Assembly (NCBI RefSeq): GCF_030272615.1
Contig: NC_081406.1
Location: 463,102,072-463,166,071 of the forward strand
Direction of reading: 5' to 3'
Source of the DNA: Cryptomeria japonica
Taxonomy: Eukaryota; Streptophyta; Pinopsida; Cupressales; Cupressaceae
Length of the DNA stretch: 64,000 nucleotides
The notes under the pieces are model-generated. The model saw nothing but the letters and a program-made list of their open reading frames with translations. It did no database searches and was not told where the DNA came from. How positions within the stretch are numbered: the first letter of the stretch is position 1; each line of letters begins with the position of its first letter. The translations under genes were made by a program, and so were the position numbers. Shown here in pieces: positions 23,836-34,794 of the stretch.

Positions 23836-25054
23836 TGTCTACCCCAAATTTAATGACAATAATACCTCTAATTGAAATCTCAATCCATAGTTTGGACATT
23901 CATCTAGTAGAGTTTACTATTCTCATGGCTGGTGTTCATTTAGTTGTCAATCCAGGAACGTAAAACTTGAAATGGGTCCGTAAAATATATGCACTAAGCT
24001 CCTTGAATGATTATTCTCAATTACTATAACAAAGGTAGGAATAGAAATCATAAAGACTAAATGAAAGATTTTCAAAACTCTGCTGAAATGAATTAATGGA
24101 AATAACAGGAATAACACTGTTTTGCCTTGGCTACAGGAACAGTCAAAGGATCTATTTCCAGTGGCTGCACAAACAACCCAGTCATGAACTTCAACTACAA
24201 CTAAGTAAAAACTAACTTAAATAATCATAAACATGGGATCACTCACCAAGTGGGCCCCCTTGGATGAGTGATATCAAACTCTAAGCAAAAAACTCTTAAT
24301 AGATCAAAATAACATATTTTTATTCATTTCTTCCTAAAAGACAATTACATATTTAAAAAGAGAAAAATATAGAATACGTGACAAAACTCTGCTCAATCCC
24401 TTTCCATTCCATCTAACTCTAAAAAAACAAGGGAGAGCTTCTTATAAAGAAAAGACAAACTACAATGGATAACTCCAATTACGCCCAAAAGAAAAGGCGG
24501 ATCACTGCTAGATGAAGGGGATAATAGAGAGCTTGGTTGTAGGAACTGTGGATCTATAACTGAACCACAGTGTTTGCACGCCAAAGAGATATTTTGCAGA
24601 TTAAACATGCACCAGAGTTAAACTCCCATGGTGAAGTACAACTACTCCGATTATACCATAGATTTCACTCGCTTGAATCTCCTTCAATGTGACCTCTAGC
24701 TATCTGACATGATTCTCTAGTCCTTAGGCGCGAAAGAGAATTCTCCACCACAGCATCAATTATTATCAGCACTAAAATAGAAACAATATACAAGGACACA
24801 CATATGTATCTTACTTAACTAATACATTCATTAACTCACATATGAAATCATCCTAAATAATTCGTATATCACAGGGACAAACCATTTGGCTGCAAGAAGA
24901 AATTGGCAAGGTTCAAACATGATTTCTTAAGTTCAGTTTTAAAACATGGATTACATATAGTCAATTCACAATATTTTACTATCACAATGCAACCCAAAAG
25001 ATACCAAAAACCTAAGAGTCCTGATAAAAAACATGTCAATACACCGATTTATCA
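23836..25054 (-). repeat. 3' LTR of the Athila-like element
   Basis: 1219 bp, aligning end to end with 33546-34789. On the minus strand it begins TGATAAAT and ends GGGTAGACA. The right-hand copy is longer, partly because of a 20-bp duplication near 34620 (GGCTACAGGAAGAAATTGGC region). Confidence 0.93.
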
Positions 25055-25068
25055 TGCCCCCCAACTTT
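25055..25068 (-). other. Polypurine tract of the Athila-like element
   Basis: On the minus strand AAAGTTGGGGGGCA lies directly upstream of the 3' LTR start. A G-rich purine tract here primes plus-strand DNA synthesis in LTR elements. Confidence 0.75.
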
Positions 25069-25435
25069 AAGGGTTTGCTGCTCCTGCAGCAAAAGGAAAA
25101 TTTCTGATTTTTGCTGAAACTCTAAAATCACCTACAGTGTCTTGTCCGGTTCCCTTGGAAGGCAAATTCTAGTAAAATCCCTTCAGTTTCTCGAACCTAG
25201 ACCATCTAGCTATTTCTTCAACATCTACATCATAATTCTATTATGTTGGTTGGCATGCCAAAAGTGGCCACATTAGGATAGGAGGCTGAAAGATTAATGG
25301 TAACCAATTATTGGATTCCTCCCTTCCTAGTTGTATGTACTTGGAGGCTCTCTGTATAGCTGCATGAAAATTTTGTAATGAATAGGGTTCTCCCAGTTTT
25401 AAATAATCTAGTAGATGATTCCAATGTTGAGTTAG

Positions 25436-27321
25436 TCACTCTAGTGCTATTGTCCTATAGGTTTGAACTAATTGCTCATACGCTTGATAGAATTCCTCTC
25501 TCATTGGGAGTACTATCTTACTAACATCATCTCTTATTAGCAACTTTTGCCAGTCATAATATAGAACCCTGGGTGCTTCTGATTCCCCCCTCAATGGCAA
25601 TGGACAGTCAAGTTCCAATTTTTCAAACTCCTTGGCTTGTGTTCCTATAATCATTTCATTTTGTATACAAGATATTAGAGCTCTAAGATGGATATCCCCA
25701 ATGTAGAACAAAGGATTCCATTCTTGGGGCACAACATAATTATGTAAATATAATTCACATAACAGGTTCTTTACAGAATGTGGGGAGGTTTGATAAGCAT
25801 GATAGAATTCCTCAGGTGTTTCCAAGGATGGATTAAGGTCCCTTACTATACAGTTTAATCTAAAATTCAGATACCGTTCTTTCAAGTGCACTGCATAAAT
25901 TCTTGGGGGAGCTCTACACTGCATTATCTCAAGAACCATACCATAGATCTCTTCTACCTTAGTCTCCAATTCTTTAATTCTATTATCTTTCTTCTCAATC
26001 TCTTTTTGTTGCTTATTAATTATTCCTTGCAACCTATCCTTTTCTATTTCCCATTGCCTAAAGAATGTTAAAGCAATTTGATAAGCTAGTTAGGGATGAA
26101 GGAGTTTTTATGGGTCCTACCTTAGACCGTGGAATTTCTTCAATAAATTCCTCATTCTGGATTGGCATATTTCCCACGTTTTCTTCAAGTTGTTGTGTAA
26201 CATCATCAATTATCTCCTCACATTGCAATGCCACTGAAGCTAGATTTCCAAGCTTATCAATTACAATTTCTTCTTGAATTGCTTCTTGGATTTCTTCTCC
26301 TGTAGGATTTTCCTGAATTTCCTCTTCTGTAGGGTTTTCTTGCATTTCCTTCTCTGCAACATCTTCTTCTTCTGAAGTTTCTACTACAATCACCTCTACA
26401 GGCTTACTCACTGGTTGAGTTTTCTGTGTCCTTCTTGTTCTCCTAACATATACTTTTGAAACAGACGTAGGAGTTTTTGTTTTTGCCCGATGCCTCTTAG
26501 CTACAGGAGGAATATGTACTTCCTGTGGCCAGATAACAAATTCTTCACCTGACTCCTCCTTTTCTAATTCTTTTCCTTCCCTCTGCAAAACAGGTGAACC
26601 TCCTTGAAGAGAGGTAGAGGGTTGGCCTTCAGTTGGCTCTGCTTCAATATTTTCTTCTAAAATCATTGCAGCTCCTTCAGCAACCAGCAAACCCTCATCT
26701 TCACTAGAAAGACCTTCTGCAACTATCCCTTCTTGAACCGGTGGATTATTTTCAATAGGGGCTTCATCTACCCTAAATTGCAAAATATCTTCAAACACAC
26801 CCCATTCCATATGTGAAACATCTCTCAGGGACTGTTGTACCAACAACTTCACCAGTCCATGATGGCTAACTGAGTAGCTTGAAGTGAGGCAAGTGGAGAT
26901 TTGAATACCATCCTTCACAGGTAATATATTTCATGATATACAGAGCTACCTGAGGCCAATGTTCTGGCAAAGAAACCCTTCTAGTCCCTTGCCTATCGAC
27001 CATTAAGGGTCTGTCTGTAGAAATTGTGAACTCTGCCCTGGCACTCCTTGAATCCTTTGATTCTGGAAAGAGTTCTCCTTCCTGTAACAACCCTATGACC
27101 TCTACAATTTGCTCCTATGTAGCAATTACCCTCAACCCCTTAACTGTAGCTTCTCCTTCGTCAAAAGAATGCATAAATTCTGCAGCTATTTCGTCATTGA
27201 AATCCCTAATCTTCAAGATATAATCCAGCCAGCCGTGGTTTTGGAAATAATACACATAGACAACATCCTATAGCAACCCTTCATGTATAGTCAGTTCATG
27301 GTGAATCATATCACCTCCCAT
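25436..27321 (-). pseudogene. Extra ORF between pol and the 3' LTR, function unknown
   Basis: A broken frame of about 630 codons starts at an ATG at 27321 and ends at 25436. It uses three frames: 27321-26866 (two in-frame stops), 26918-26058 and 26032-25436, so two frameshifts. The N-terminal part holds a compact domain (FDEGEATVKGLRV near 27145, then RSARAEF near 27040 and LPHFKLLS near 26890). The middle third is acidic and Glu-rich with IQENPTEEEIQ-type repeats (about 26270-26350) and a basic RRTRRTQK patch near 26430. The C-terminal third opens with a coiled coil (EIEKKDNRIKELETKVEEI) followed by a tryptophan-containing globular part. No transmembrane segment or signal peptide is evident, unlike the env-like ORF that occupies this place in some Athila elements. 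I do not recognise the family. Confidence 0.7.
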
Positions 27322-27860
27322 CTTTTACTCTAATGCTTCTGCAGCTTCACCAAAATGTTTGACAGATTCACAAAAGCTAAAATCTACATATCTTAAATTT
27401 GGTGGCAGAACTTATTATTCACTCACGTGAAATAATAATCATCATAAGTAATGTCAGTTAGGAAATCAGTTCGGGATAATAAATCTTACTGGGAAAAAGG
27501 ACCATAAAGTACCACCCCAGCTTAACCTAGCACATGTCCACACAGGCTGACGAGATGTCGGGTTTGAAGCAGATTAAAATAGGATTAAAATCATAATGAA
27601 CTAATAAATGCAAAATTAAAATAAAGTACAATATACACGTACCTACAATTGGGCGAAAATGATGGCGAAATGAAATGAAGTGACAGATAAGAAAGTGGGA
27701 TGGAATGTAGTGGATGGAACTTTATGTACGGAGAACAATATGTCACATGGAAATATTTGATTATGATACGGTAAATAAGTTCACTACAAAAGCTGCAGGA
27801 ACATCACCTTTATTAACATGCCCACGTGCAAGAGGAATCTCATGAATTGTTACCGAATCA
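27322..27860 (-). other. Spacer between pol and the extra ORF
   Basis: AT-rich, with no sustained minus-strand frame. It separates the decayed 3' end of pol from the ATG of the extra ORF. Confidence 0.4.
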
Positions 27861-27867
27861 TTAGCAG

Positions 27868-27946
27868 TTGCTACAGGAACATCACCGATTGCTATAGGAA
27901 CTTCACCAATTGCTGCAAGAACATCACCAGTTGTTGCAGGAACCTG
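27868..27946 (-). repeat. 21-bp tandem repeat in the 3' end of pol
   Basis: Three and three-quarter units with period 21 bp (27868, 27889, 27910, 27931), plus-strand unit like TTGCTACAGGAACATCACCGA. On the minus strand the frame reads as seven-residue repeats of the type GDVLAAI, GEVPIAI, GDVPVAT. The period is a multiple of three, so the repeat preserves the frame. The similar words GGCTACAGGAACAG and GGCAGCAGGAACAG occur inside the two LTRs. Confidence 0.8.
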
Positions 27947-27994
27947 TATTTCTTTTTGTGGAGTAAACTGCTACAGAAACTCTTCTCTAATAGC

Positions 27995-29314
27995 TGGCTT
28001 GTGATAAAGTCATAGTCAGTGTCCATTCACTAAAAGTTTAAATCGAACAGGATCTATTGTGGACAACTGAACTGCTCCATTGTGAAAAACTTCTTCTATC
28101 TCATAAGGACCCAACCACCTTGTTTGGAGTTTTCACTTAGCATCCTTATATCTGGAATCATACAAGAGTGCCTAGTCACCAACTTTGAATTTATTTTCTC
28201 TAATATATTTATCATGCCGTCTGGCTCTTTGGTTTTGAATCAACTCTATCTATTGAACAACTATTTTTCTCCATTCATCTAAAACATTTAACTGCTGAAT
28301 GCATTCCTTTTGTGCTTCAGACAATGTCATATTCAGTTGTAAGGTTGTTCTCGAGGTTTTTTGCTCAAATTCAATAGGCATCATTGCTATTTTGCCATAG
28401 ACCATCTCAAAAGGTGTGAATCCAATTGGTGTTTTCCATGTTGTTCTATATGCCCAAATTGCCTTTGAGAGCCGATTAGACCAATCTTTCTTGTGGATAG
28501 ACATTATTTTTATAAGAATAGACTCAAGTTCTCTATTGGTAACCTCTACTTGTCCATTAGACTATGGATGGTATGGAGTAGATTTCCTATGTCTTATATT
28601 ATATTCATTGACCAAAGCTTTTATCAATGTTAATGTAAATTGAGGTCCCTGGTCTGAGACAATTTCCCTGGGTACTCCATACATTGTAAATATTTCCTCA
28701 TATAAAAACTCAACTACCTTATTATCTCTTGCATGTTGCATAGCTCTAGCTTCTACCCATTTTGTCACATAGTTTGTACATACCAAGATATAAGATTTGC
28801 CATTAGAAGGTGGATAAATGGAGCCAACAAAATCTAATCCCCATTTATCAAATGGTGTAATAGATATTTGAAGATATGGTGCCATTTCATTAGATTTTGT
28901 AGGTCTTCCCATTCACTGACACCTATCACACTTCCTTGTGTACTGAGTTGCATCCTTGTTTAGTGTAAGCCAATAATAACTAGTATTGAGTATTTTCAAT
29001 GCTATCCTTTTGGCAGCAAAATGACCTCCACATGGTTCATCATGACATGCATGCAAGATGTCATATGTTTCATCTTCTCTAACACATCTTTGCATAACTT
29101 GATCAGGTCCAATATAAAATAGACAATCAACAATCCGTGAAAAGTTAAAACTTTTTTCAACTAGCAACCTTCTTTCCTTAGGAGAAAAAGAAATTGGCAT
29201 CTTAGCTGCAGCTAAATAGTTGGTAATATCAGCATACCAAGGAGTATGAGCCTGTATGAGAAACAAATGCTCATCTGGAAAAGTGTCATCTATCATTGTA
29301 GAGTCTGCTTGCAA
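27995..29314 (-). pseudogene. Athila-like element integrase
   Basis: From 29314 downward the frame encodes the zinc-binding N-terminal domain (HACHDEPCGGHF near 29045, then KCDRCQ at 28913-28930), a stop at 28910, and the catalytic core. In the core the first Asp lies in GLDFVGSI (about 28812-28835), the second in SDQGPQFT (about 28630-28655), and the Glu of the DDE triad after SNGQVE (about 28540-28557), just downstream of an in-frame TAG. The part to about 28000 encodes the basic C-terminal domain with NKFKVGDQ and RWLGPYEI-type blocks and further stops. Integrase inserts the DNA copy, giving 5-bp duplications. The catalytic residues are all present, but stops prevent expression. Confidence 0.88.
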
Positions 29315-29386
29315 TTGAAGACGTGAAAGATAATCAACAACAACATTAGACTTCCCTGGCTTATCAACAATTGTGATATCAAATTC

Positions 29387-29935
29387 CTACATCAACAATA
29401 ACCAGCGAGCCAGTCTACCAATGATGGATGGCTTATTCATAAGATATCTAATTGCATTATGATCTGTATGCATAAATATTGGATACCCTATAATATAGTG
29501 TCTAAACTTGTTAAGGGCATATATGATAGCTAGCATTTCTTTTTTAGTAACTATATAATTCAATTCAGGTCCTTGCAAATTCTTGCTGATATAATATATT
29601 GCATTTTCCAACTTGTGAACTTTTTGTCCTAACACTGCTCCTATAGCATAATCAAATGCATCAGTATGGATTTTAAATGGTAGAGACCAATTAGGTCCTT
29701 TAAGAATTGGTGCTTGAGTCAAAGCATACTTAAGCTTTAAAAAAGCTTCATTGCATGCTGAGGTCCATTTAAATTCTACATCTTTAGTAAGTAGTGTATA
29801 TAAGGGACTTGCAATTTTACTGAAATCTTTAATGAACCTTCTGTAGTATCCAGCATGGCTAAGAAAACTTCTCACATCTTTCTGCTTCACAGGGTCATTA
29901 ATTTGCTGAATAACCTCAATCTTTGCTTGATCCAC
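29387..29935 (-). pseudogene. Athila-like element RNase H
   Basis: 182 open codons. The first half is the connection region with LSHAGYYRRFIKDFSKI, the second the RNase H fold: HTDAFDYAIGAVLGQ (first catalytic Asp, about 29640-29690), KKEMLAIIYAL (catalytic Glu, about 29530-29560) and HTDHNAIRYLM (third Asp, about 29440-29475). RNase H removes the RNA strand during reverse transcription. The catalytic residues are retained, so this domain itself is undamaged; it is in the same frame as reverse transcriptase and separated from it by stops between 29936 and 29974. Confidence 0.9.
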
Positions 29936-29974
29936 TTGTATGCCTTGTACAAATATATGATGACCAAGGACTAT

Positions 29975-30869
29975 TCATTCTTCCATCATAATAAAACACT
30001 TTTCACTGTTTAGAGACAAGTTGTAGTCTTCACACCGCTGCAAAACTTTCTTCAAATTATCCAATGCTTGATCAAATTCAGAACCATAGGTTGTAAAGTC
30101 ATCCATGTAAATTTCCATTATGTCTTGAGAAATATCAGAAAAAATACTAATGACCACCCTTTGAAAAGTGGCTAGAGCATTACACAACCCAAAAGGAAGA
30201 ATAGAATATGCATAAGTGCCCCATGGACAAGTAAATGTTGTTTTCTCCTGATCCTTAGGAGCTATTTGTATTTGATTATAGCCACTGAATCCATCCAAAA
30301 ATGAAAAATATTTCTTACTAGCAAGAGAATCCAATACCTGATCTACAAATGGTAGTGGAAAATGATCCTTCCTTGTGGCTAGGTTCAAGGCTCTATAATC
30401 AACACATACTCTCCATTTGCCTCCCTTTTTAGGAACTATCACCAAGGGTGATACCCATTGACTGTCAGAAATAGGATAGATAAATCTAGCTTTCAACAAT
30501 TTTTGCAATTCCTCTAACTATTTCTTTCAGGGCAGGATTGACTCTTCTTTGAGGTTGTCTGAGGGGACAACACTCATCCTTTATATAAATGTGATGTGTA
30601 CAAACTACTGGATCAATTCCATTCATATCCTTGTAATCCCATGCAAAGGCATTTCTATGGAGTTTTAGCAAGTCTACCAAGCTATTCTTCTGAGTATCTG
30701 CTATATTCTTGTTGATGTTCAAATATTTATTCAATGCAACCTCTATCTTGATAGTAAGATCAATCTGATCTATATCAGAAACATGAGAATATGACAACTC
30801 ATGTGGCAACAAGGTATGCAAAATATCAGTGGCTGCAGGAAAATCCAATCCTACAATATTCGGAACCAA
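29975..30869 (-). pseudogene. Athila-like element reverse transcriptase
   Basis: Upstream frame 30869-30486 carries the region before the polymerase (HRNAFAWDYKDMNGIDP and the RRVNPALKEIV block), then a one-base frameshift at about 30500 shifts into 30508-29975. There the palm and finger motifs are complete: PLVIVPKKGGKWRVCVDYR, FPLPFVDQVLDSL, FLDGFSGYNQI, FTCPWGTY, and the active site IYMDDF at about 30095. The thumb starts at KVLQRCEDYNL. The polymerase copies element RNA into DNA. The YMDD catalytic pair is intact; the frameshift and the stop near 29972 break the polyprotein. Confidence 0.92.
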
Positions 30870-31028
30870 TTCCTAAAATTCTCTGTCTTCTATTAATTCA
30901 TTTGTCAGAACCTTATAAAGGATTGATTCTTCATCATATAATTGCATGAGTGGTACTCAATTAATCATCATAAGATGATTAATAGAGTCTATGTCTTCAG
31001 ATTCCTCTCCCAAAATAGGCCAAACAAC

Positions 31029-31430
31029 TCATTGTTGCTCAAGCTGAGGTTGTGCAGGGGAATATAAAGCCAATGTTTTTGTGGAACTGCCATCTGAAAT
31101 AGTCATGTCTCCCGATCTACACCCAATATATGCATCTGTTGTGGCAAGCCATGGTCTTCCCAAAATGACTGGATATCCCCCTAATGTTGCTTTTGGGGAT
31201 AAAATCATAAAGTCTGCAGGGTATTCCCAGGAATCTAGTATGACCACTATATCTTATATCATACCATCAAGTCTTACTACAAAGCCATCAACAAGTTGAA
31301 GAACTGTGGGTGTAGCCCTTAAACTATTTATCTCTAGATGTTTCATTAATTCCTTTGTCATTACATTAACGGTTTCCCCTAGATCAATTAAAAAATTCTT
31401 TATTTAACTGCCATTAATGACTATACTCAC
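31029..31430 (-). pseudogene. Athila-like element aspartic protease
   Basis: The active-site loop reads FLIDLG at about 31375-31392, with DLG in place of the usual DTG/DSG, as commonly seen in Athila/Tat protease-like domains. The C-terminal half at 31247-31029 contains VILGRPWLATTDA, the conserved hydrophobic-G-R-P segment. In-frame stops occur just before the loop (about 31403) and at about 31253. Retropepsins cleave the gag-pol polyprotein. The stops make this copy inactive. Confidence 0.82.
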
Positions 31431-32147
31431 AATAGGACTGCTTGGATCAGAATACTTTGGAATAGCAGCTTTTCCCAACATAATATCAGCTAATTGACCC
31501 ATAACATGAACTGTTTGTGGATCATTTTTCTTTCTGCCAGGTTTCTTTAGGCATGCCTCTCTCAATGCCTTACCATATATTGGAACATCCTTTATTGCTT
31601 GTAGCAATGGAATTTTAACACAAATGTGCTTCAGTTGGTCAAGAATATCAAAGCTTTGCTGTTGTTCAGTTGAAACTTCTTTGTTGTTCAATCTTTGGGG
31701 AAATGGTGGTAATATTTGATTCTGAGGTATTACATCATTAGGATCAGAAATTGGCTGCTCTTCTGGTTCCTCAATAATAACTGGCTGAGAGGGATTAGGT
31801 AGAGTTGTTCCAGATTGGAGGTGAATATCATCTAGTGATAAAGAATAGGCTGGGTATTGGTTAGCATCAGCTGAATAACCTTCTTGTTGTTGCTGAGATT
31901 TAATATTTGGATTAGGCAATGGTTGAGTAGGTAGCTATGTTGGCTTGGGAGGTGGTGCTATGGCTATAGGAGGTGGCATTAAAGCATGAGGTTGTGGCTT
32001 CTAAGAAGGAGGCTGATATCCAAAAGATTGGGATGACCATGATGGGTTTCCCCTCCATTGAGAGGTAGGTTTCCAATTCCCTTGAAACTGGTTCCCTGCA
32101 CCCTGAGGTGGATACCAGTTTCCCTATGGCTGCTACCACTAGGGTAT
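31404..32147 (-). pseudogene. Gag-protease linker of the Athila-like element
   Basis: A Q/P/N-rich low-complexity stretch with several stops (32147-31920) is followed by 171 open codons (31919-31404). These contain an acidic IIEEPEEQPISDP segment and then a conserved helical part (LQAIKDVPIYGKALREACLK) and MLGKAAIPKYSDP leading into the protease. In related elements this helical segment precedes the protease loop and is well conserved; its separate role is not known to me. Confidence 0.75.
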
Positions 32148-33454
32148 CTAATTAGGAAATTGGTTTCCTTGGCCTTGTGATCCATACCAATGTGGATAAT
32201 TACCAAAAATTTGAGAATACTGTGGTTGCCATTGGTTATTTGGTGCATAAGAGCTACCACTATAACTAGAAAAGGAAAGTGGATGAGGTGGCATACCTTG
32301 TCTCAGAAAATTTGGTCTTCTTTGAGAAACATAGAAGACTTGTTCATCCTTCCCTTGAATTGGTTTGAAATCAGGTACTTCAACATTTGCAACAATCTTA
32401 CATCTACAATCTTTGTTTTGCTGCTTACAATGAGGACAAAATTCTGCAAGAAATGCATCAGCTTCCTCATGCTTCTTCTTAGCTGCCAATGTATCCAACT
32501 GAGTAGCCATATTATTTATAATGTCCTCCTTGAAATATTTTAACAAATGACTATGTTCCAGCCTAGAAACTCCATTTCCAGATGATGATGATGGTGCTCC
32601 TAGCTTAAATCTCCTATTCTTCTTAGAAGTGGATCTGGAATACTTCTTGCAAATTTGTTCTATTTCAGCCCAAGTAGATTGTGTAATGTCACCCCCCCCA
32701 TGAGATCTAAGGAATCAGTGCATTCATCACTGATACCCCTCAAGAATATCAATTTGAGGGAATCTTTGTTCAAAGTACTATGCTTGGACTTCTTGACACT
32801 AAACAAAAACCTTTCGAGATAATCCTCAAGGCTCTCATCTTCAGTTTGTGTCATCCTAAAAATATCATCCCCATGCCGATCAGTGCCTCTACAATAATCT
32901 TTATATTTCGCAAGAAACAACCATTTCATCTCATCCCATGTATTGATTGTGCTACTACCCAGGCTCATGAACCATCTCAAGGATGACTCCTTCAAAGTGG
33001 CTGGAAAATTTTTGAGTCTATGGGCATCTGTAGTATAGTCAAAACTCCTATAGAGAACATCAAACTCAAACAGAAATGTATCTGGATCCTCTGTGTCCAA
33101 CCCATAGAACTTAGGAAGTGAAGATGCTGGAATGTTCTTGAGGTTAGCATTATCATGTTGGTCAGAGATGGGAAACTCAAATGTTGGACCAGGTGGTGGT
33201 GGTGGATTATTTCCACCAGGAGGTGGGTTACCTTGCATTGGACTTATGGGGGTTATTACAATAGGCAACTCTTCTTCTTGTGGACCAAAAAGGAGTTGAA
33301 GACTATCTTCTGGAAATTCAGACTCAGGGTGATTCAAATTTTGTGGGACTTGATACAGCTTAGAAAAAGGGTTTATATTTGAAGAACTATCTTCTGGTTG
33401 GGTAGTATGAGTGGGTAAAAATCTATCTCTGGCATCTCTTCTTCGATTATGCAT
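32148..33454 (-). pseudogene. Athila-like element gag
   Basis: The ATG at 33454 follows the primer-binding site by 70 bp. The first 100 residues are Pro/Asn-rich; residues about 110-260 are the gag domain, with LPKFYGLDTEDPDTFLFEF, LRWFMSLG, WDEMKWLFLAKYKDYCR and LEDYLERF. The frame breaks at an eight-C run (32692-32699 on the plus strand) and resumes in another frame that continues to 32148 with the Cys-rich segment CPHCKQQNKDCRC (about 32400-32440). This is not a canonical CX2CX4HX4C knuckle: it has CX2CX6CXC spacing. Gag assembles the particle and binds RNA. The homopolymer break is a likely slippage mutation. Confidence 0.88.
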
Positions 33455-33523
33455 GCAAATTCATGAAATTCAAACAATTAACTAGAAACTAAAATAATCA
33501 TAAAAGTCTCTTAGCTTGACACC

Positions 33524-33541
33524 ATCCCAGCAACGGCACCA
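33524..33541 (-). other. Primer-binding site, tRNA-Asp type
   Basis: On the minus strand TGGTGCCGTTGCTGGGAT lies four bases after the 5' LTR. It matches the complement of the plant tRNA-Asp 3' end (TGGCGCCGTTGCCGGGGA) with three C/T or G/A differences. Athila elements typically use tRNA-Asp. Confidence 0.85.
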
Positions 33542-33545
33542 AAAA

Positions 33546-34789
33546 TGTCTACCCGAACTTTAATGACAACAATACCTCTAATTGAAATCTCAATCCAAAG
33601 TTTGGACATTCATATGGTAGAGTTTACTATTCTCATGGCTGGTATTCATTTAGTTGTCAATCCAGGAACGTAAAACTTGAAATAGGTCTGCAAAATATAT
33701 GCACTAAGCTCCTTGAATGATTATTCTCAATTACTATAACAAAGGTAGGAATAGAAATCATAAACACTAAATGAAAGCTTTTCAAAACTCTGCTAAAATG
33801 AATTAATGGAAATAATAGGAATAACACCGTTCTGCCTTGGCAGCAGGAACAGTCAAAGGATCTATTTCCAGTGGCTCTAGGAACAACCCAGTCATGAACT
33901 TCTACTACAACTAAGTAATTTAAACTAACTTCAATAATCATAAACATGAGATCACTCACCAAGTGGGCCCCCTTGGATGAGTGATATCAAACTCTTAGTA
34001 AAGAACTCTTAATAGATCAGAATAACATATTTTTATTCATTTCTTCTTGAAAGATGATTACATATTCAAAAAGAGAAAAATCCAGAATACGTGACAAAAC
34101 TTTGCTCAATCCCTTTCCATTCCGTCTAACTCTCAGAAAAGAAGAGAGAGCTTCTTATAAAGAAAAGACAAACTACAATGGATAACTCCAATTACGCCTA
34201 GAAGAAAAGGTGGATCACTGTCAGATGAAGGGGATAACAGAGAGCTTGGCTGTAGGAATTGTGGACCTGTAACCAAACCACAGTCTTTGCACGCCAAAGA
34301 GATATTTTGCAGATTAAACATGCATCAGAGTTAAACTCCCATGGTGAAGTACAACTACTCCAATTATACCATAGATCGTGCTTGCTTGAATCTCCTTCAA
34401 TTTGACCTCCAGCTATCTGACGTGATTCTGTAGTCCTTAGGCGCGAAAGAGAATTCTCCACTGCAACATCAATTATTATCTGCACTAAACCAGAAACAAT
34501 ATACAAGGAAACGCATATGTATCTTACTTAACTAATACATTCATTAACTCACATATGAAATCATCCTAAATAATCCGCATATCACAAGGACAAACCATTT
34601 GGCTGCAAGAAGAAATTGGCATGGCTACAGGAAGAAATTGGCAAGGTTCAAACATGATTTCTAAAATTTAGTTTTAAAACATGGATAACATATAGTCAAT
34701 TCACAATATTTTACTATCACAATGCATTCCAAAAGATACCAAAAACCTAAGAGTTCTGATAAAAAACATGTCAATACACTGACTTATCA
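33546..34789 (-). repeat. 5' LTR of the Athila-like element
   Basis: 1244 bp, homologous over its full length to 23836-25054, starting TGATAAGT and ending GGGTAGACA on the minus strand. Many differences between the copies are C/T and G/A transitions. Confidence 0.93.
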
Positions 34790-34794
34790 TTACC

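Larger units (their letters stand above)
23831..34794 (-). mobile_element. Athila-like Ty3/gypsy retrotransposon, complete structure, inactive
   Basis: Two direct repeats (23836-25054 and 33546-34789) flank the element, which is bracketed by the 5-bp duplication TTACC (23831-23835 and 34790-34794). Both LTRs run TG to CA. Read on the minus strand the order is 5' LTR, tRNA-Asp-type primer site, gag, protease, reverse transcriptase, RNase H, integrase, an extra ORF, purine tract, 3' LTR. This domain order is Ty3/gypsy. The DLG protease motif, the Asp-type primer site and an extra ORF after pol are Athila-like traits. The LTRs differ at roughly 5 percent of sites by eye, so insertion is old. Total length is about 10.95 kb. 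Several stops and at least four frameshifts make it non-functional. Confidence 0.93.
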
